DNA of 64,000 nucleotides from JBHJHP01 sp042219855 (GCF_042219855.1 NZ_JBHJHP010000003.1:434001-498000), one strand, 5' to 3'; positions 44,801 through 52,875 are shown, counted from the first letter of the stretch. The notes: generated by a model not told the origin, from the sequence alone. Translations and numbers: made by a program.

Positions 44801-45479
44801 AGATGAGCAGATCATGTGCATCAGCATCTTCAGCATTGATGAAGTGAACATCGTTGGTTGCTACCAGTTTTATATCGTATTTTTTTGCCAGTTCAATCAG
44901 GTGCTTATTTACCAGTACCTGGTTTTCGTAGACATCGGCCCGCAAGGCTGGATCATCCGTAATATGACGCTGAAGCTCCAGGTAATAGTCGTCTTTGAAG
45001 ATTCCCTTAAACCAGCGAATGGTTTCTTCTGCCTCGTCCATTTTTCCTGCCATAATTTTCTGCGGTACCTCGCCACCTATACATGCTGTGGTTACAATCA
45101 GGCCTTCACTGTATTTTTCAAGCGTTGCCTTATCGATTCTGGGCCGATAGTAAAATCCTTCAATATTAGCAATGGATACCAGTTTCAGCAGGTTCCTGTA
45201 TCCTTTTTCATTTTTGGCGATCAGGATAAGGTGATAATTTGATCTGTCCTTATCTTTCCGGTTGTTTACAACGTAAGTCTCTACGCCCAGCAGCGGTTTT
45301 ATGCCCTCCCTGTTACAGAGATCATGAAATTCCTTAATACCGAACATATCCCCGTGATCGGTAAGTGCAAGCGATGTCATACCATCGTTTTTCGCTTTGG
45401 CGATGAGATTTCTGAGGCTCGCTGCCCCATCTAGAATGGAATATTGTGAGTGAACATGAAGATGCGTAAACGGTATCAT
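41862..45479 (-). CDS. dnaE: DNA polymerase III alpha subunit
   Basis: A roughly 1205-residue replicative polymerase of the DnaE type. The N-terminal PHP domain starts THLHVHSQYSILDGAAS and continues ALTDHGDMFG. The C-family palm has PDVDIDFDDDGRQLVLD with the catalytic aspartates, and GPGRGSAAGAAVSYCVGI upstream. Helix-hairpin-helix and OB-fold (ITTGGMVTKFRTGTTRNGKL) regions follow. I choose the ATG at 45479 (MIPFTHLHVHS), which puts the PHP motif at the usual distance, over an in-frame start six codons earlier. Confidence 0.96.
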   Translation of the reverse strand: MIPFTHLHVHSQYSILDGAASLRNLIAKAKNDGMTSLALTDHGDMFGIKEFHDLCNREGIKPLLGVETYVVNNRKDKDRSNYHLILIAKNEKGYRNLLKLVSIANIEGFYYRPRIDKATLEKYSEGLIVTTACIGGEVPQKIMAGKMDEAEETIRWFKGIFKDDYYLELQRHITDDPALRADVYENQVLVNKHLIELAKKYDIKLVATNDVHFINAEDADAHDLLICLNTGKDLNDENRMRYTKQEYLKTTAEMNKLFADVPEALQNTQEIAEKVEVYKLNADPIMPYFPIPEEFGTEAEYRTRFSEETLKEEFGPAFDRLGGYEKVIRVKLEADYLTHLTYIGAEKKYGDALPEKKERIDFELETIKTMGFPGYFLIVQDFINAAREMGVLVGPGRGSAAGAAVSYCVGITNIDPIKYDLLFERFLNPDRISMPDVDIDFDDDGRQLVLDWVTKKYGKDKVAHICTFGTMAAKLAIRDVARVLRLPLPEADRLAKMVPDTPKITLKKAFKEVPDLENEKDSDNPLVAQTLKFAETLEGSVRQTGVHACGILIGRDPLDEHVPLMPAKEAQLLTTQYDGRFVESIGLLKMDFLGLKTLSIIKETLDNIKRSKGIEIDIDHIPEDDEKTFELFSRGETTAIFQFESPGMKKHLRALKPNRFEDLVAMNALYRPGPMEYIPDYIDRKHGRKKVEYDHPMMEEYLDETYGITVFQEQVMLLSRHLGQFTRGESDSLRKAMGKKIKAMMDNLKVKFMDGCKSNPAFIEGCKQVDKKPDTLIEKIWKDWEAFASYAFNKSHSVCYARIAYQTGYLKAHYPAEFMAGVLSRNLNDITKITTFMEECRRMGLVVKGPDVNESIHKFAVNDKGEVLFGMVGIKGVGQNAVSDIVNEREANGQYKDIFDFAERVNLTSVNKKNWEALAKSGAFDNLNLQTRAQFFAQAPNDENTFIESMIKYGNIFQNDKSSQQNSLFGDMGSSSIQIKKPDIPDCDPWSKLHELNEEKDVIGIYLSAHPLDSYRFEIENFFNIQMPMLDNMDEMVGKEITTGGMVTKFRTGTTRNGKLFGILTVEDYHGPFDFAFFGEDYIKFKNFFQVGYIIMIKGRVQQRRWDNTKYDFSIKSINLLSEVREKLVKKMTLNMDLASVSKDNVNELYNLFDNNKGSVLLSFRIVNPEDNHVVSFHSRGVRINVTDDLLENLNEMEGISYIVN

Positions 45480-45633
45480 TATAAAAAATTTTAGCAAATA
45501 AAATTAATGAAGTCAGCGGGGGATTCATGAATGATAAACAAAAAAAGTATCAACAAGTTTTGAAAGAATTTTTTACTTGAAATTTCGTTAATAAGTATTA
45601 CAAAGTGTTTCAATTGATTAGAAATTGATTTTT

Positions 45634-45641
45634 TATTTTTG
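45634..45641 (+). promoter_or_regulatory. -7 box of the GH73 gene, leaderless
   Basis: TATTTTTG matches TAnnTTTG and ends 6 nt before the ATG at 45648. A TTG lies 17 bp upstream (45614-45616). This box argues against the TTG at 45639 as translation start. Confidence 0.5.
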
Positions 45642-45647
45642 CAGCAT

Positions 45648-46610
45648 ATGTTTAAGAAGATGATACCGAAAAGAACCGTTCTGATTTCTGTTTTTCTTAT
45701 GGCGATAATAGCCATGACAGCACAGACCCTTACCCGGGAAGATTATGTGGAAAAATTTGCTCCGATAGCCATCCGGGAAATGCAGAAATATGGCATTCCG
45801 GCCAGTATAACATTAGCTCAGGGCATTCTTGAGTCATCTAACGGGAACAGCTACCTTGCACGTGTAGCCAATAATCATTTCGGAATCAAATGTCACGACT
45901 GGACGGGACCATCGGTTCACCGGGATGATGATATGCGGAACGAGTGTTTCAGAAAGTATGAGGAGCCGGTGCATTCGTTTGAAGATCATTCCAAATTCCT
46001 GACATCAAGGGAACGCTACCGGTTCTTATTTGATCTGAAAGTAACCGATTATAAAGGATGGGCAAGAGGCTTGAAAAAAGCAGGATATGCCACTGATCCG
46101 CAGTATGCAAACCGCTTAATCAAAATTATTGAGGATAATGAACTGTTTTTGTATGACCGTGGTGTAAAAGTAGAGTTTACAGAAGATGAAGCAATCAGTG
46201 AGCGTAAAACAAGGAAAGCTGAACCGGTGGATAATTTTGTGATCAAACCCTTTACCTCGCACCAGGTATATTCCAATAATAAGGTGAATTATGTAAAAGT
46301 TCGGCCGGGGGACAGTTTTCAGAGTATATCTCAGGAATTCAATCTGCGTGACTGGGAACTTTATAAATATAATGATTTGCCTGAAGATGCTTTCTTAACG
46401 TCAGGACAGGTGGTTTATATTCAACCCAAACGGAACCGTTCAAAAAACTACGAATATCATGTGGCTAAAGAAACGGAAACCATGCGGGAAATTTCGCAGC
46501 GCTACGGCATTAAGTTGAAGCGACTTTACAAAAAGAATAACATGGACAAGGGGACCCAACCGCAAACGGGGCAACGGATTTATTTAAAGCACAATAAACC
46601 CTCTAATTAA
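45648..46610 (+). CDS. GH73 glucosaminidase with two LysM repeats
   Basis: A roughly 320-residue secreted murein hydrolase. A signal peptide (ending about MTAQT) precedes an N-acetylglucosaminidase domain of the FlgJ/GH73 type (ITLAQGILESSNGNSYLAR with the catalytic Glu, then NNHFGIKCHDW and FEDHSKFLTSRERYRFLF). Two LysM domains follow, at about residues 220-265 (VRPGDSFQSISQEFNLRDWE) and 275-318 (ETETMREISQRYGIKLKRLY), and these bind glycan. It probably acts in daughter-cell separation or cell-wall turnover. It is divergent from dnaE and starts 6 nt after a -7 box. Confidence 0.92.
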   Translation: MFKKMIPKRTVLISVFLMAIIAMTAQTLTREDYVEKFAPIAIREMQKYGIPASITLAQGILESSNGNSYLARVANNHFGIKCHDWTGPSVHRDDDMRNECFRKYEEPVHSFEDHSKFLTSRERYRFLFDLKVTDYKGWARGLKKAGYATDPQYANRLIKIIEDNELFLYDRGVKVEFTEDEAISERKTRKAEPVDNFVIKPFTSHQVYSNNKVNYVKVRPGDSFQSISQEFNLRDWELYKYNDLPEDAFLTSGQVVYIQPKRNRSKNYEYHVAKETETMREISQRYGIKLKRLYKKNNMDKGTQPQTGQRIYLKHNKPSN

Positions 46611-46672
46611 TTGTGGTTGTAAGCAAAAGAATAAAAGTTAGCATATTGGTCTGAAATACCGGTGCGGTACTT

Positions 46673-47497
46673 TTAAGGCTTAAATATATAATTTCTTCTT
46701 TGCGGATTTGTTTCGTTCAGGGAAATATTGCCGGCATCATCAATATAATATTTGTGGTATCCCAATTCTTTCAGAAGAGTATGGCTTTTATCATTCTGTC
46801 CGGACGAATTATCGGCTAAGATTTCAATTAACAGGTTTGGTTTATACTTTAACAGGGTCTTTTTCATACCTTCCAGGCAGTCGTATTCAAATCCTTCCAC
46901 ATCAATTTTTATCAGGTCAATTTTCGGAACCGGATGTGCCTGCAGATAGGTATCTAACGAAGTAACCTGAACATCTTCGGTAATCCCGTTATCAACCGGC
47001 ATTGCTGTAACCATCCCTAAATTGTGCTCATTTTCATTGTAATATAACTTAATATGGTCTTCCTTTCTGCCGATCGCCATTTTTTCGCATGTTATATTAG
47101 TGAACCCGTTTAAACTTACGTTTTTAACCAATGCATCATGATTAAAGGGAAAAGGTTCAAAGCTGATCACTTTCCCCTGACTGCCTGTCAGTTTGGATGC
47201 GTAGAGGGTGTAAAGGCCGATATTTGCGCCAATATCAATAAAAACGGCTTCTTTAGTCAGAAAGTTATGGATTGACTTTAACTCGGCATTTTCATATTCT
47301 CCAAGAAAGTATATGTTTTCCTGAATCCAGTCATCTATGCGCAGGTTGAGCTTTATTCCATGGAAACGAATTGTACGTTCCACACCTCTGAACAGGTTTA
47401 ACGGGTTGAAAATGCGTTTATGAATTCCAAAAAAACGTTTTTTGAAAAAGCGGTTTTGAAAAAGAAATCTGAATATACCGGCCAGAATAACTTTCAT
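46673..47497 (-). CDS. FkbM-family SAM-dependent methyltransferase
   Basis: A 274-residue methyltransferase. The SAM site is VFIDIGANIGLYTLYASKLT, with SFEPFPFN as the second acidic loop. The FkbM hallmark LIKIDVEGFEYDCLEGM follows. Members O-methylate sugars or polyketides, often in surface polysaccharide synthesis. No glycan cluster surrounds this gene, so the substrate cannot be inferred. A basic, Phe-rich N-terminus of about 45 residues precedes the catalytic domain. Confidence 0.9.
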   Translation of the reverse strand: MKVILAGIFRFLFQNRFFKKRFFGIHKRIFNPLNLFRGVERTIRFHGIKLNLRIDDWIQENIYFLGEYENAELKSIHNFLTKEAVFIDIGANIGLYTLYASKLTGSQGKVISFEPFPFNHDALVKNVSLNGFTNITCEKMAIGRKEDHIKLYYNENEHNLGMVTAMPVDNGITEDVQVTSLDTYLQAHPVPKIDLIKIDVEGFEYDCLEGMKKTLLKYKPNLLIEILADNSSGQNDKSHTLLKELGYHKYYIDDAGNISLNETNPQRRNYIFKP

Positions 47498-47602
47498 GAG
47501 TAACTGGTTTACTTAAGGATTATATATTGTTTTATCCGGAATTACCGGTGCTAATTTAGCATTTTCCAGTAAAATTGATGTACAATATCACTTTACAGGA
47601 TT

Positions 47603-48226
47603 TCAGCGTTCATTCAATCCCTTACCTTCCAGAATTCCCGGGATGCATTTTTCAATTCGGATTTCCCTGGTTTTAGGTTGTTTCGCCTGGCTGAAGTAAA
47701 TAAGGTAGCCTTTTTTCCGACCTGGGGTTAAATTATCGAATGCATCTTTAAAAAGAGGGTAGGTCAAGAACCGTTGTTGAAGCTCATCCGGAATAATGAA
47801 ATCTTTTACAGGCCTGCGCTCAATTTTAAGACCTGATATTTCAATCTCAATAGCTTCCTGAATGTAGCTTCTGAGGACAGGTTCAAGTTCATTTATTCTG
47901 TCTGTTGTTGTAAATTTAATCAGCCGTCCTTCGTTTGAATTTTCGCCCGGTTTTTCAAGAATGTTTTCCTGATCATTCAGTAAGGCGCCCTTAAAAAAGC
48001 TAATGGCACAGTATTCCCTGAATGCACTTATTATTAGTATGTTTTTCTTGTTATAGGTGTAGCAGGGGACGCTCCATTTCAGTTCTTCCTTTAAACCACA
48101 TTCAACCACTATATAGCGCAACAGGTTTAACTCGTTAGTCCACCGATGAACCTTGCATCTTGTTGTTCCTCCGAATTCACAACGCATACAGCCCTGACTC
48201 AGATACAGATCAATCTTTGGATTCAT
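47603..48226 (-). CDS. YdeI/DUF1801-like protein with cysteine insert, paralogue of the next gene
   Basis: A 207-residue protein. The N-terminal DUF1801 part (ELKWSVPCYTYNKKNILIIS, YCAISFFKGALL) is followed by a YdeI-type C-terminal helical part (IPDELQQRFLTYPLFKDAFD, LTPGRKKGYLIYFSQAKQPK, TREIRIEKCIPGILEGKG). It has a 14-residue insert near the N-terminus, GCMRCEFGGTTRCKVH, absent from the paralogue. The insert has three Cys and a His that could bind a metal. The family is linked to bacteriocin or stress protection, but its mechanism is unknown. It begins 9 bp after the paralogue. Confidence 0.85.
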   Translation of the reverse strand: MNPKIDLYLSQGCMRCEFGGTTRCKVHRWTNELNLLRYIVVECGLKEELKWSVPCYTYNKKNILIISAFREYCAISFFKGALLNDQENILEKPGENSNEGRLIKFTTTDRINELEPVLRSYIQEAIEIEISGLKIERRPVKDFIIPDELQQRFLTYPLFKDAFDNLTPGRKKGYLIYFSQAKQPKTREIRIEKCIPGILEGKGLNER

Positions 48227-48235
48227 GCATAAAAT

Positions 48236-48817
48236 TTATTTTTCATTATAACCTTTTCCAGCCATAATTTTCGGAATGCATTTTACTATTCGGGCTTCTC
48301 GTGTTGACGATTGTTTCGCCTGGTTGAAATAAAAGCAATAGGCCCTTTGCCGGCCTGCGGTAAGCGCCTCAAAAGCGGATTTAAGATCTGCCATTTCTTC
48401 GAACTTATGTTTTAACTCGTTAGGCAGTTCCGGATCTGCATTAAAAGGTTCCGGGACTTTTGCACCGGATTTCTCTATGTCAACGGCTTCAAAAATATAT
48501 TGTTCCAGAATTGGTGTGAGCTTTATGATATCTTCCACTTCGCGGAACCGGACCTGACGACCTACCCTTGTATTTTCTCCTGTTTTGACCAGGATTTTAT
48601 GTAGATCTTTAAGCAGAACGCCTTTAAAAAATAATAATGCACAGTAATCTTTGAAACCCTGAATAATGACTACATTACTACCCTGATAAGTATAACACGG
48701 TTTACCCCATTTCAGCTCTTCATTCAGTCCACAATCCAAACAAATAGTACGAAGAATTTCTGTTTGCTCCTGCCACTGCTGCTCCTGCATCAGGAACTGA
48801 TCAACTTTTGGATTCAT
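48236..48817 (-). CDS. YdeI/DUF1801-like protein, paralogue of the downstream gene
   Basis: A 193-residue protein with the same architecture as its neighbour: DUF1801 part (ELKWGKPCYTYQGSNVVIIQ, YCALLFFKGVLLKDL) and YdeI C-terminal part (LTAGRQRAYCFYFNQAKQSS, TREARIVKCIPKIMAGKG). It lacks the cysteine-rich insert. The two genes are tandem duplicates in the same orientation and probably cotranscribed. The exact role is unknown. Confidence 0.85.
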   Translation of the reverse strand: MNPKVDQFLMQEQQWQEQTEILRTICLDCGLNEELKWGKPCYTYQGSNVVIIQGFKDYCALLFFKGVLLKDLHKILVKTGENTRVGRQVRFREVEDIIKLTPILEQYIFEAVDIEKSGAKVPEPFNADPELPNELKHKFEEMADLKSAFEALTAGRQRAYCFYFNQAKQSSTREARIVKCIPKIMAGKGYNEK

Positions 48818-49018
48818 CTTTATTATTATGCATGTTGTTAATAATAACAGTCTGGCAATAGGTTGGGTTCAGGTTTTAATAACCAGATGCCTTGAAATTG
48901 GTATGGCACCATCTCTGAAATAAGTAATTGCAAAAACGCTGTTGTCCGGTTAAAGCTTCAGAGATTCATTGCTACACTTTGAATTACAAGTATTTGCTGG
49001 CTGTTGGGCTGGAGGATT

Positions 49019-49059
49019 GTCATTTTGAGCGTAGTAAAATGAAGCGAAGAATCTTTAAG
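49019..49059. repeat. Bacteroidetes-type dispersed intergenic repeat fragment
   Basis: GTCATTTTGAGCGTAGTAAAATGAAGCGAAGAATCTTTAA, read here in two halves (GTCATTTTGAGCGTAGTAAA and ATGAAGCGAAGAATCTTTAA), resembles the dispersed GTCATTTCGAGC...GAAATCT repeats I know from Bacteroidetes genomes. It lies in the 292-bp gap after the POT transporter gene. No ORF covers it. Confidence 0.45.
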
Positions 49060-49109
49060 TAATGTTGATTTTTAGCCGGACAACAATGATTACAAAAAAA
49101 TAATGTTTT

Positions 49110-50339
49110 TCAGTTGTTATTAAGATCCGCATATCGGTTTGAGTTTCTCTTCTTTACCCTGTAAAACAATAAGAGTAAAATGCTTCCAGCTACCATTATG
49201 ACCAGGGCAGTGTAGACGCCATATTCAGGATGCCCGGCGAATTTCTCATTAAAAAGGCCGAAAAACAGAGATAAGAGTTTTGTCGGAACATAAGATAAAC
49301 TAATCAAAATAGCCAGGTATCTGGGATTACTGTATTTGGTAAGAACAGAATGAATAACCGGCGCAATATGTACTTCAGAGATACCCATCAGAACCAGGGA
49401 TAGAAGAAATATTGAGACATGTTGCTCTTCTGCAACCTGAGGGATAAAAAAGTATAATCCCAGAGCAATTGTTCCGCTGATAAATCCGGTTAGAAGTTTA
49501 AAGAACTGACTGCTGTATAAAAATGTCCAGATTACAGACGCTATTAAACTTAAAATGATAATTATCCCGGTGGTCAGAAAGTCCCGGATCATAATGGAAT
49601 TAAATAATGTTGAAATTTCATGAAATGAGTTTTGTATTTGAACTACGCGAAAAGTAGTAATCTGGTAAACACTCCAAAACAATCCAGCCAACAGTAAGGC
49701 AACCAGTATTTTTATGGAGCGTTCAACGAAAGAACCGAGTTTTATTTCTGTATATTCTTGTTTCTCCACTTTTGTGAAGAATGCAAAGATGACGGATGTT
49801 AACATGAGAATACCGGCTAAAACAAAACCTGTTATCCATCCGGTTGATTCTCCTGCAATTCCTACGATAAATGCTCCAATAGTTGCACCGGCATTAACGA
49901 TGAAGTAAAATAATGTAAATCCTGAATCCAGTAGTTTTGGTTTAATCAGGTATGTTTTTCCAAAATTTGAGATTAAGTTTGGTTTGTACAAACCATTACC
50001 TGCAACCACCAGAAACAGTCCGGCATAAAGTCCTGTAATACCGGGAATACAAAGACTCAAAATACCGGCAGTCTGAATGAAACCTCCTGTAATTATTGCT
50101 TTTTTATTACCCAGAACCAGATCTCCAAGCAATGCGCCGATTAATTGAGAAATGATAAATGATCCGATGAACAGTCCATATATGCTTTGAATTTGGGTTT
50201 GGCTAAATCCAGGAAATTTATCAAAAATATACAAGATCAGAATTGCCCGAATCCCAAAATATGCAGTTCTTTCAAAGAAAATGGATAATCCGTAGAAAAG
50301 AGTCTCTTTACTGTGTGACTGGTTTTTAATTTTTTCCAT
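49110..50339 (-). CDS. POT-family (proton-dependent peptide) MFS transporter
   Basis: A 409-residue transporter with about 12 helices. The N-terminal POT signature FFERTAYFGIRAILILYIF matches the ExxER-type helix, and GNGLYKPNLISNFG is the second conserved POT motif. It probably imports di- or tripeptides with protons. It is somewhat shorter than typical POT proteins because the central extra helices are missing. The upstream gene, 21 bp away, encodes a probable metallopeptidase-like protein, which fits a peptide-use pair. Confidence 0.85.
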   Translation of the reverse strand: MEKIKNQSHSKETLFYGLSIFFERTAYFGIRAILILYIFDKFPGFSQTQIQSIYGLFIGSFIISQLIGALLGDLVLGNKKAIITGGFIQTAGILSLCIPGITGLYAGLFLVVAGNGLYKPNLISNFGKTYLIKPKLLDSGFTLFYFIVNAGATIGAFIVGIAGESTGWITGFVLAGILMLTSVIFAFFTKVEKQEYTEIKLGSFVERSIKILVALLLAGLFWSVYQITTFRVVQIQNSFHEISTLFNSIMIRDFLTTGIIIILSLIASVIWTFLYSSQFFKLLTGFISGTIALGLYFFIPQVAEEQHVSIFLLSLVLMGISEVHIAPVIHSVLTKYSNPRYLAILISLSYVPTKLLSLFFGLFNEKFAGHPEYGVYTALVIMVAGSILLLLFYRVKKRNSNRYADLNNN

Positions 50340-50360
50340 TCGATTATGTTATACCGTGTT

Positions 50361-51314
50361 CTATTCCTGCAATACAGCTTTTATGGCCTCTGGAATCTCC
50401 GGGTTTGGTAATTCCTTGATATTCAGGATGGCAAAAGTGAAGTTGTCTGCCATTATCTCTTCCGGATGAATGATATACTGCGTGTTTTTGCCCACCTGTT
50501 CATAAAAACCATTTACCTGATTCAGCGTAAATATCACGGGTTTATTCTCCAAGTAAGCCGCCGATTTTATACTGTCACCCTGCAGTTTTAAAAAACCAAT
50601 TCTCAGGTATTGAAAAAAATCACCACCGGAATAGGCCTGATTGGCGAAAAGAATCATCATACAATCCACGGATTGCCCGTCAACCTTAAGCGTAATGTAA
50701 CTATCTGTTTGTGGTGCATCAGGATTTGTTATTCTGTAAGGTTTTATTACATCCGGGTAATCCTCTGAATTCATGAGTTTGAATCCGATAATTTTATACA
50801 TTGCTTTTCTGAACTCCTGATTATTTCTGGTGAGTATGTGAAACAATTCATGAGTGATAATCCGTGTTAATTCGTTGTCATCCATTGTCATCACATCATC
50901 TTTCAATACGATGTAACTGGAACGCGTATATCCACCGGCTCCACCTTCTTCCCTGGCTGTCGTCTTTATAAATAATACCTCTTCAGGAAAGTCGAGTTTA
51001 AGGCCCTGTATTTTTATGTGATCCTCAATGTCTGCACATGCTGAGTTGATTTTCTCCTTCTCTTTATTTGTCCAGCTCCTGCACTGCTCTGAAATAAAAC
51101 GGAAGAGTTCTTCTTTGGTACTGTTTTTCTTATGCATCCGGGCGTCGATGTCAAAAGTACTCCAGCTATTTGTGAATGCATCATCCTGAACTAAAAGTTC
51201 CTTTGCTTTTTCAACATCTGCAAATGCAATGACATGGGTTAATTTGTTTGCAAGAGCACTTGATTCAAAAGATATCATCAGGAAAAGTATAAATCCGGCC
51301 AGTTTATGTTTCAT
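50361..51314 (-). CDS. Exported zincin-like protein (HELFH)
   Basis: A 317-residue secreted protein with signal peptide (first about 22 residues). HELFH at residues 155-159 is a zinc-binding HExxH motif, and EEIMADNF near residue 290 resembles the distal Glu ligand segment of gluzincins. No named peptidase family is recognised. It is predicted periplasmic or extracellular, and the peptide transporter gene follows after 21 bp, so it may supply peptides. It could also be a catalytically altered homologue. Confidence 0.7.
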   Translation of the reverse strand: MKHKLAGFILFLMISFESSALANKLTHVIAFADVEKAKELLVQDDAFTNSWSTFDIDARMHKKNSTKEELFRFISEQCRSWTNKEKEKINSACADIEDHIKIQGLKLDFPEEVLFIKTTAREEGGAGGYTRSSYIVLKDDVMTMDDNELTRIITHELFHILTRNNQEFRKAMYKIIGFKLMNSEDYPDVIKPYRITNPDAPQTDSYITLKVDGQSVDCMMILFANQAYSGGDFFQYLRIGFLKLQGDSIKSAAYLENKPVIFTLNQVNGFYEQVGKNTQYIIHPEEIMADNFTFAILNIKELPNPEIPEAIKAVLQE

Positions 51315-51474
51315 CTGTATTCAATTAATGCCTTGTTTTGCTTTATGATTTATCAGTCATAATTAAAGTTATTGATTTCGTACTTAAAAACTACTGCTGT
51401 TATCAGGCACAGGTTATTTCAGGAATTAAAAGTAAAAATATTTTTTGGTTTTCAGCGGGTTAAGGGTAGAATAT

Positions 51475-51510
51475 AAAAAAAGATCCCTCTCATTGGGGCT
51501 GAGAGGGATC
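51475..51510 (-). terminator. Strong intrinsic terminator after the small membrane protein
   Basis: GATCCCTCTCA and TGAGAGGGATC form a perfect 11-bp stem around a 7-nt loop (51482-51510). On the minus strand seven T follow. It ends transcription of the gene at 51562-51912. Confidence 0.88.
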
Positions 51511-51561
51511 AGATTTTGGGTAATTACATAGAGAATTAACGCCTGTTTGAATGTAGAAAGG

Positions 51562-51912
51562 TTATGAATTTATATTAACTTCTTTTTCATTTAGTAAATA
51601 GATAATTACCATTGCCGGTATCAGACTCATTAGTATCAGTCTTAAAAACGACGTCTCATAGTTAAAATAAATGAGCACGCCTACAGTTGTGTAAAACAGA
51701 AGGCATCCGTTAATGGCTGTTGCCAGGTTGCCCCGTTTTCGGGTCATTATCTTAGCTGAAAAATGCGATAAAGCAGGAACTACAAAGAACCAAAACACTA
51801 TCACTGAAAATAAATTCCAGCTTAAAACCGTTGAGTAGAGCAGAAACGCGCTCAACAACACTACCAACACAAATAGCACGGTTATTAATCTACGGGTTAC
51901 TCGGGTTATCAT
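51562..51912 (-). CDS. Small integral membrane protein, function unknown
   Basis: A 116-residue protein with four predicted helices (about residues 8-28, 33-48, 66-83 and 90-108) and a basic KIMTRKRGN loop between helices 2 and 3. I recognise no family. It is monocistronic and closed by a strong terminator, which supports it being real. Confidence 0.65.
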   Translation of the reverse strand: MITRVTRRLITVLFVLVVLLSAFLLYSTVLSWNLFSVIVFWFFVVPALSHFSAKIMTRKRGNLATAINGCLLFYTTVGVLIYFNYETSFLRLILMSLIPAMVIIYLLNEKEVNINS

Positions 51913-52251
51913 AATTAGTGATTTACAGTTTCAATTAAGACACCCTTTTTTAAAAATCCCTTAGTCGAAAAAGTATTTTTTATACAAAATCTAAATAAAA
52001 ATTACATTATTTGTGTAAGTTGTTGAATGCCAGCATACCCTGAAGTGAACAGAAAACAGAATAAACAGTAATAATGGAATAAAAGGATAGCCTTTCGATG
52101 AATAGTTCAAGGAATTTAAGATAACTATTAGCGTGTAAAAAGATGTTATCACTGTAAGAACCGGATAACAAATCAGGACCAAAAGAAATGTAGATGCTGA
52201 AGTCAGTTTACAATTATAGATTTATGCTTTAACTGCACTGAATGATCAGTA
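51913..52251. other. 339-bp region without a supported gene
   Basis: The region is AT-rich. It contains one hydrophobic 63-codon frame on the minus strand (51991-52182) with no start signal, family match or conserved neighbour, so I do not call it. It follows the truncated T9SS-type reading frame at 52252-52362 and could hold decayed remains of that gene, but I could not find its continuation. Confidence 0.4.
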
Positions 52252-52362
52252 TCATACAGAATAATACCGGGTGGTGCCAACAGGAGCCCATTCCTGCGCA
52301 AATACCCCCGTACTCAGAAGTAGTGCAAAGGTGAAAAGCTGAATTTGTCTTTTTATTGACAT
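52252..52362 (-). pseudogene. Truncated secreted-protein N-terminus (T9SS cargo type)
   Basis: A 36-codon frame from ATG at 52362 to TGA at 52252. It encodes a signal peptide (MSIKRQIQLFTFALLLSTGV, cleavage near FAQ) followed by EWAPVGTTRYYSV. That EWAP(V/I)GTTWYY pattern is the usual mature start of type IX-secreted Bacteroidetes proteins, where the chain continues for hundreds of residues. Here it stops at once. The likeliest reading is the 5' remnant of a lost surface protein. A short secreted peptide is possible but less likely. Confidence 0.6.
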
Positions 52363-52391
52363 TGACCGGGAATTTAGGTTTAGCGTATGTT

Positions 52392-52871
52392 TTATTCTAA
52401 AAGCTCATTAATTTCATTCAGATGAAGCTGCATATGGCGTAAAAAGTCTGATATCATAATTCTTAATGATACTGTTTCATTTTCTTCACCGGAAATCCAT
52501 ACATTTTCAAGTTTGTTTGGATCAACTTGTTTAATAACGTGAATCAGATGGAGGTGAATATATTTCCATAACTGAACCAGGTTGAACCATTCTTCTTCCT
52601 GGTAGTTCTGTATGGCAATCCAGCGATCGTTATTACCATGTGTGGCATAGTTTGGAAATTCCAGGGGGTTTTCACGGTATTGGAGGTGTACAATTCGATG
52701 GGTGTTGTTGGATGCAGAATCAATCATGTGGCCAATGATCTGTTTAATCGTCCTGTTTTGGCAGTTTATTTTGTCATAAAGCAAGTCTACAGGAATCGTT
52801 GAAAGTTTTGTTTCCCATTCAGCGATGAGAGCCAGAATGCCATTTGTTACAGATTCAAATGCCGCAATCAT
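52392..52871 (-). CDS. DinB-superfamily protein
   Basis: A 159-residue four-helix-bundle protein of the DinB/YfiT-like metal-binding superfamily. The metal-binding His positions are suggested by IGHMIDSASNNTHRIVHLQ, with HMIDSA as the first site, and HMQLHLNEINELL near the C-terminus. Such proteins act as thiol-dependent S-transferases or are of unknown function. Its ATG is 4 bp after the stop of the repeat lipoprotein gene, so cotranscription is likely. Confidence 0.8.
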   Translation of the reverse strand: MIAAFESVTNGILALIAEWETKLSTIPVDLLYDKINCQNRTIKQIIGHMIDSASNNTHRIVHLQYRENPLEFPNYATHGNNDRWIAIQNYQEEEWFNLVQLWKYIHLHLIHVIKQVDPNKLENVWISGEENETVSLRIMISDFLRHMQLHLNEINELLE

Positions 52872-52875
52872 AACT

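Noticed and set aside
46657..46669. TACCG-gtg-CGGTA short hairpin between convergent genes
   Set aside because: A 5-bp stem and a short T run; not enough for a terminator call.
51991..52182. 63-codon hydrophobic minus-strand frame
   Set aside because: No start signal, family or conserved neighbour; hydrophobic frames are common by chance in AT-rich DNA.
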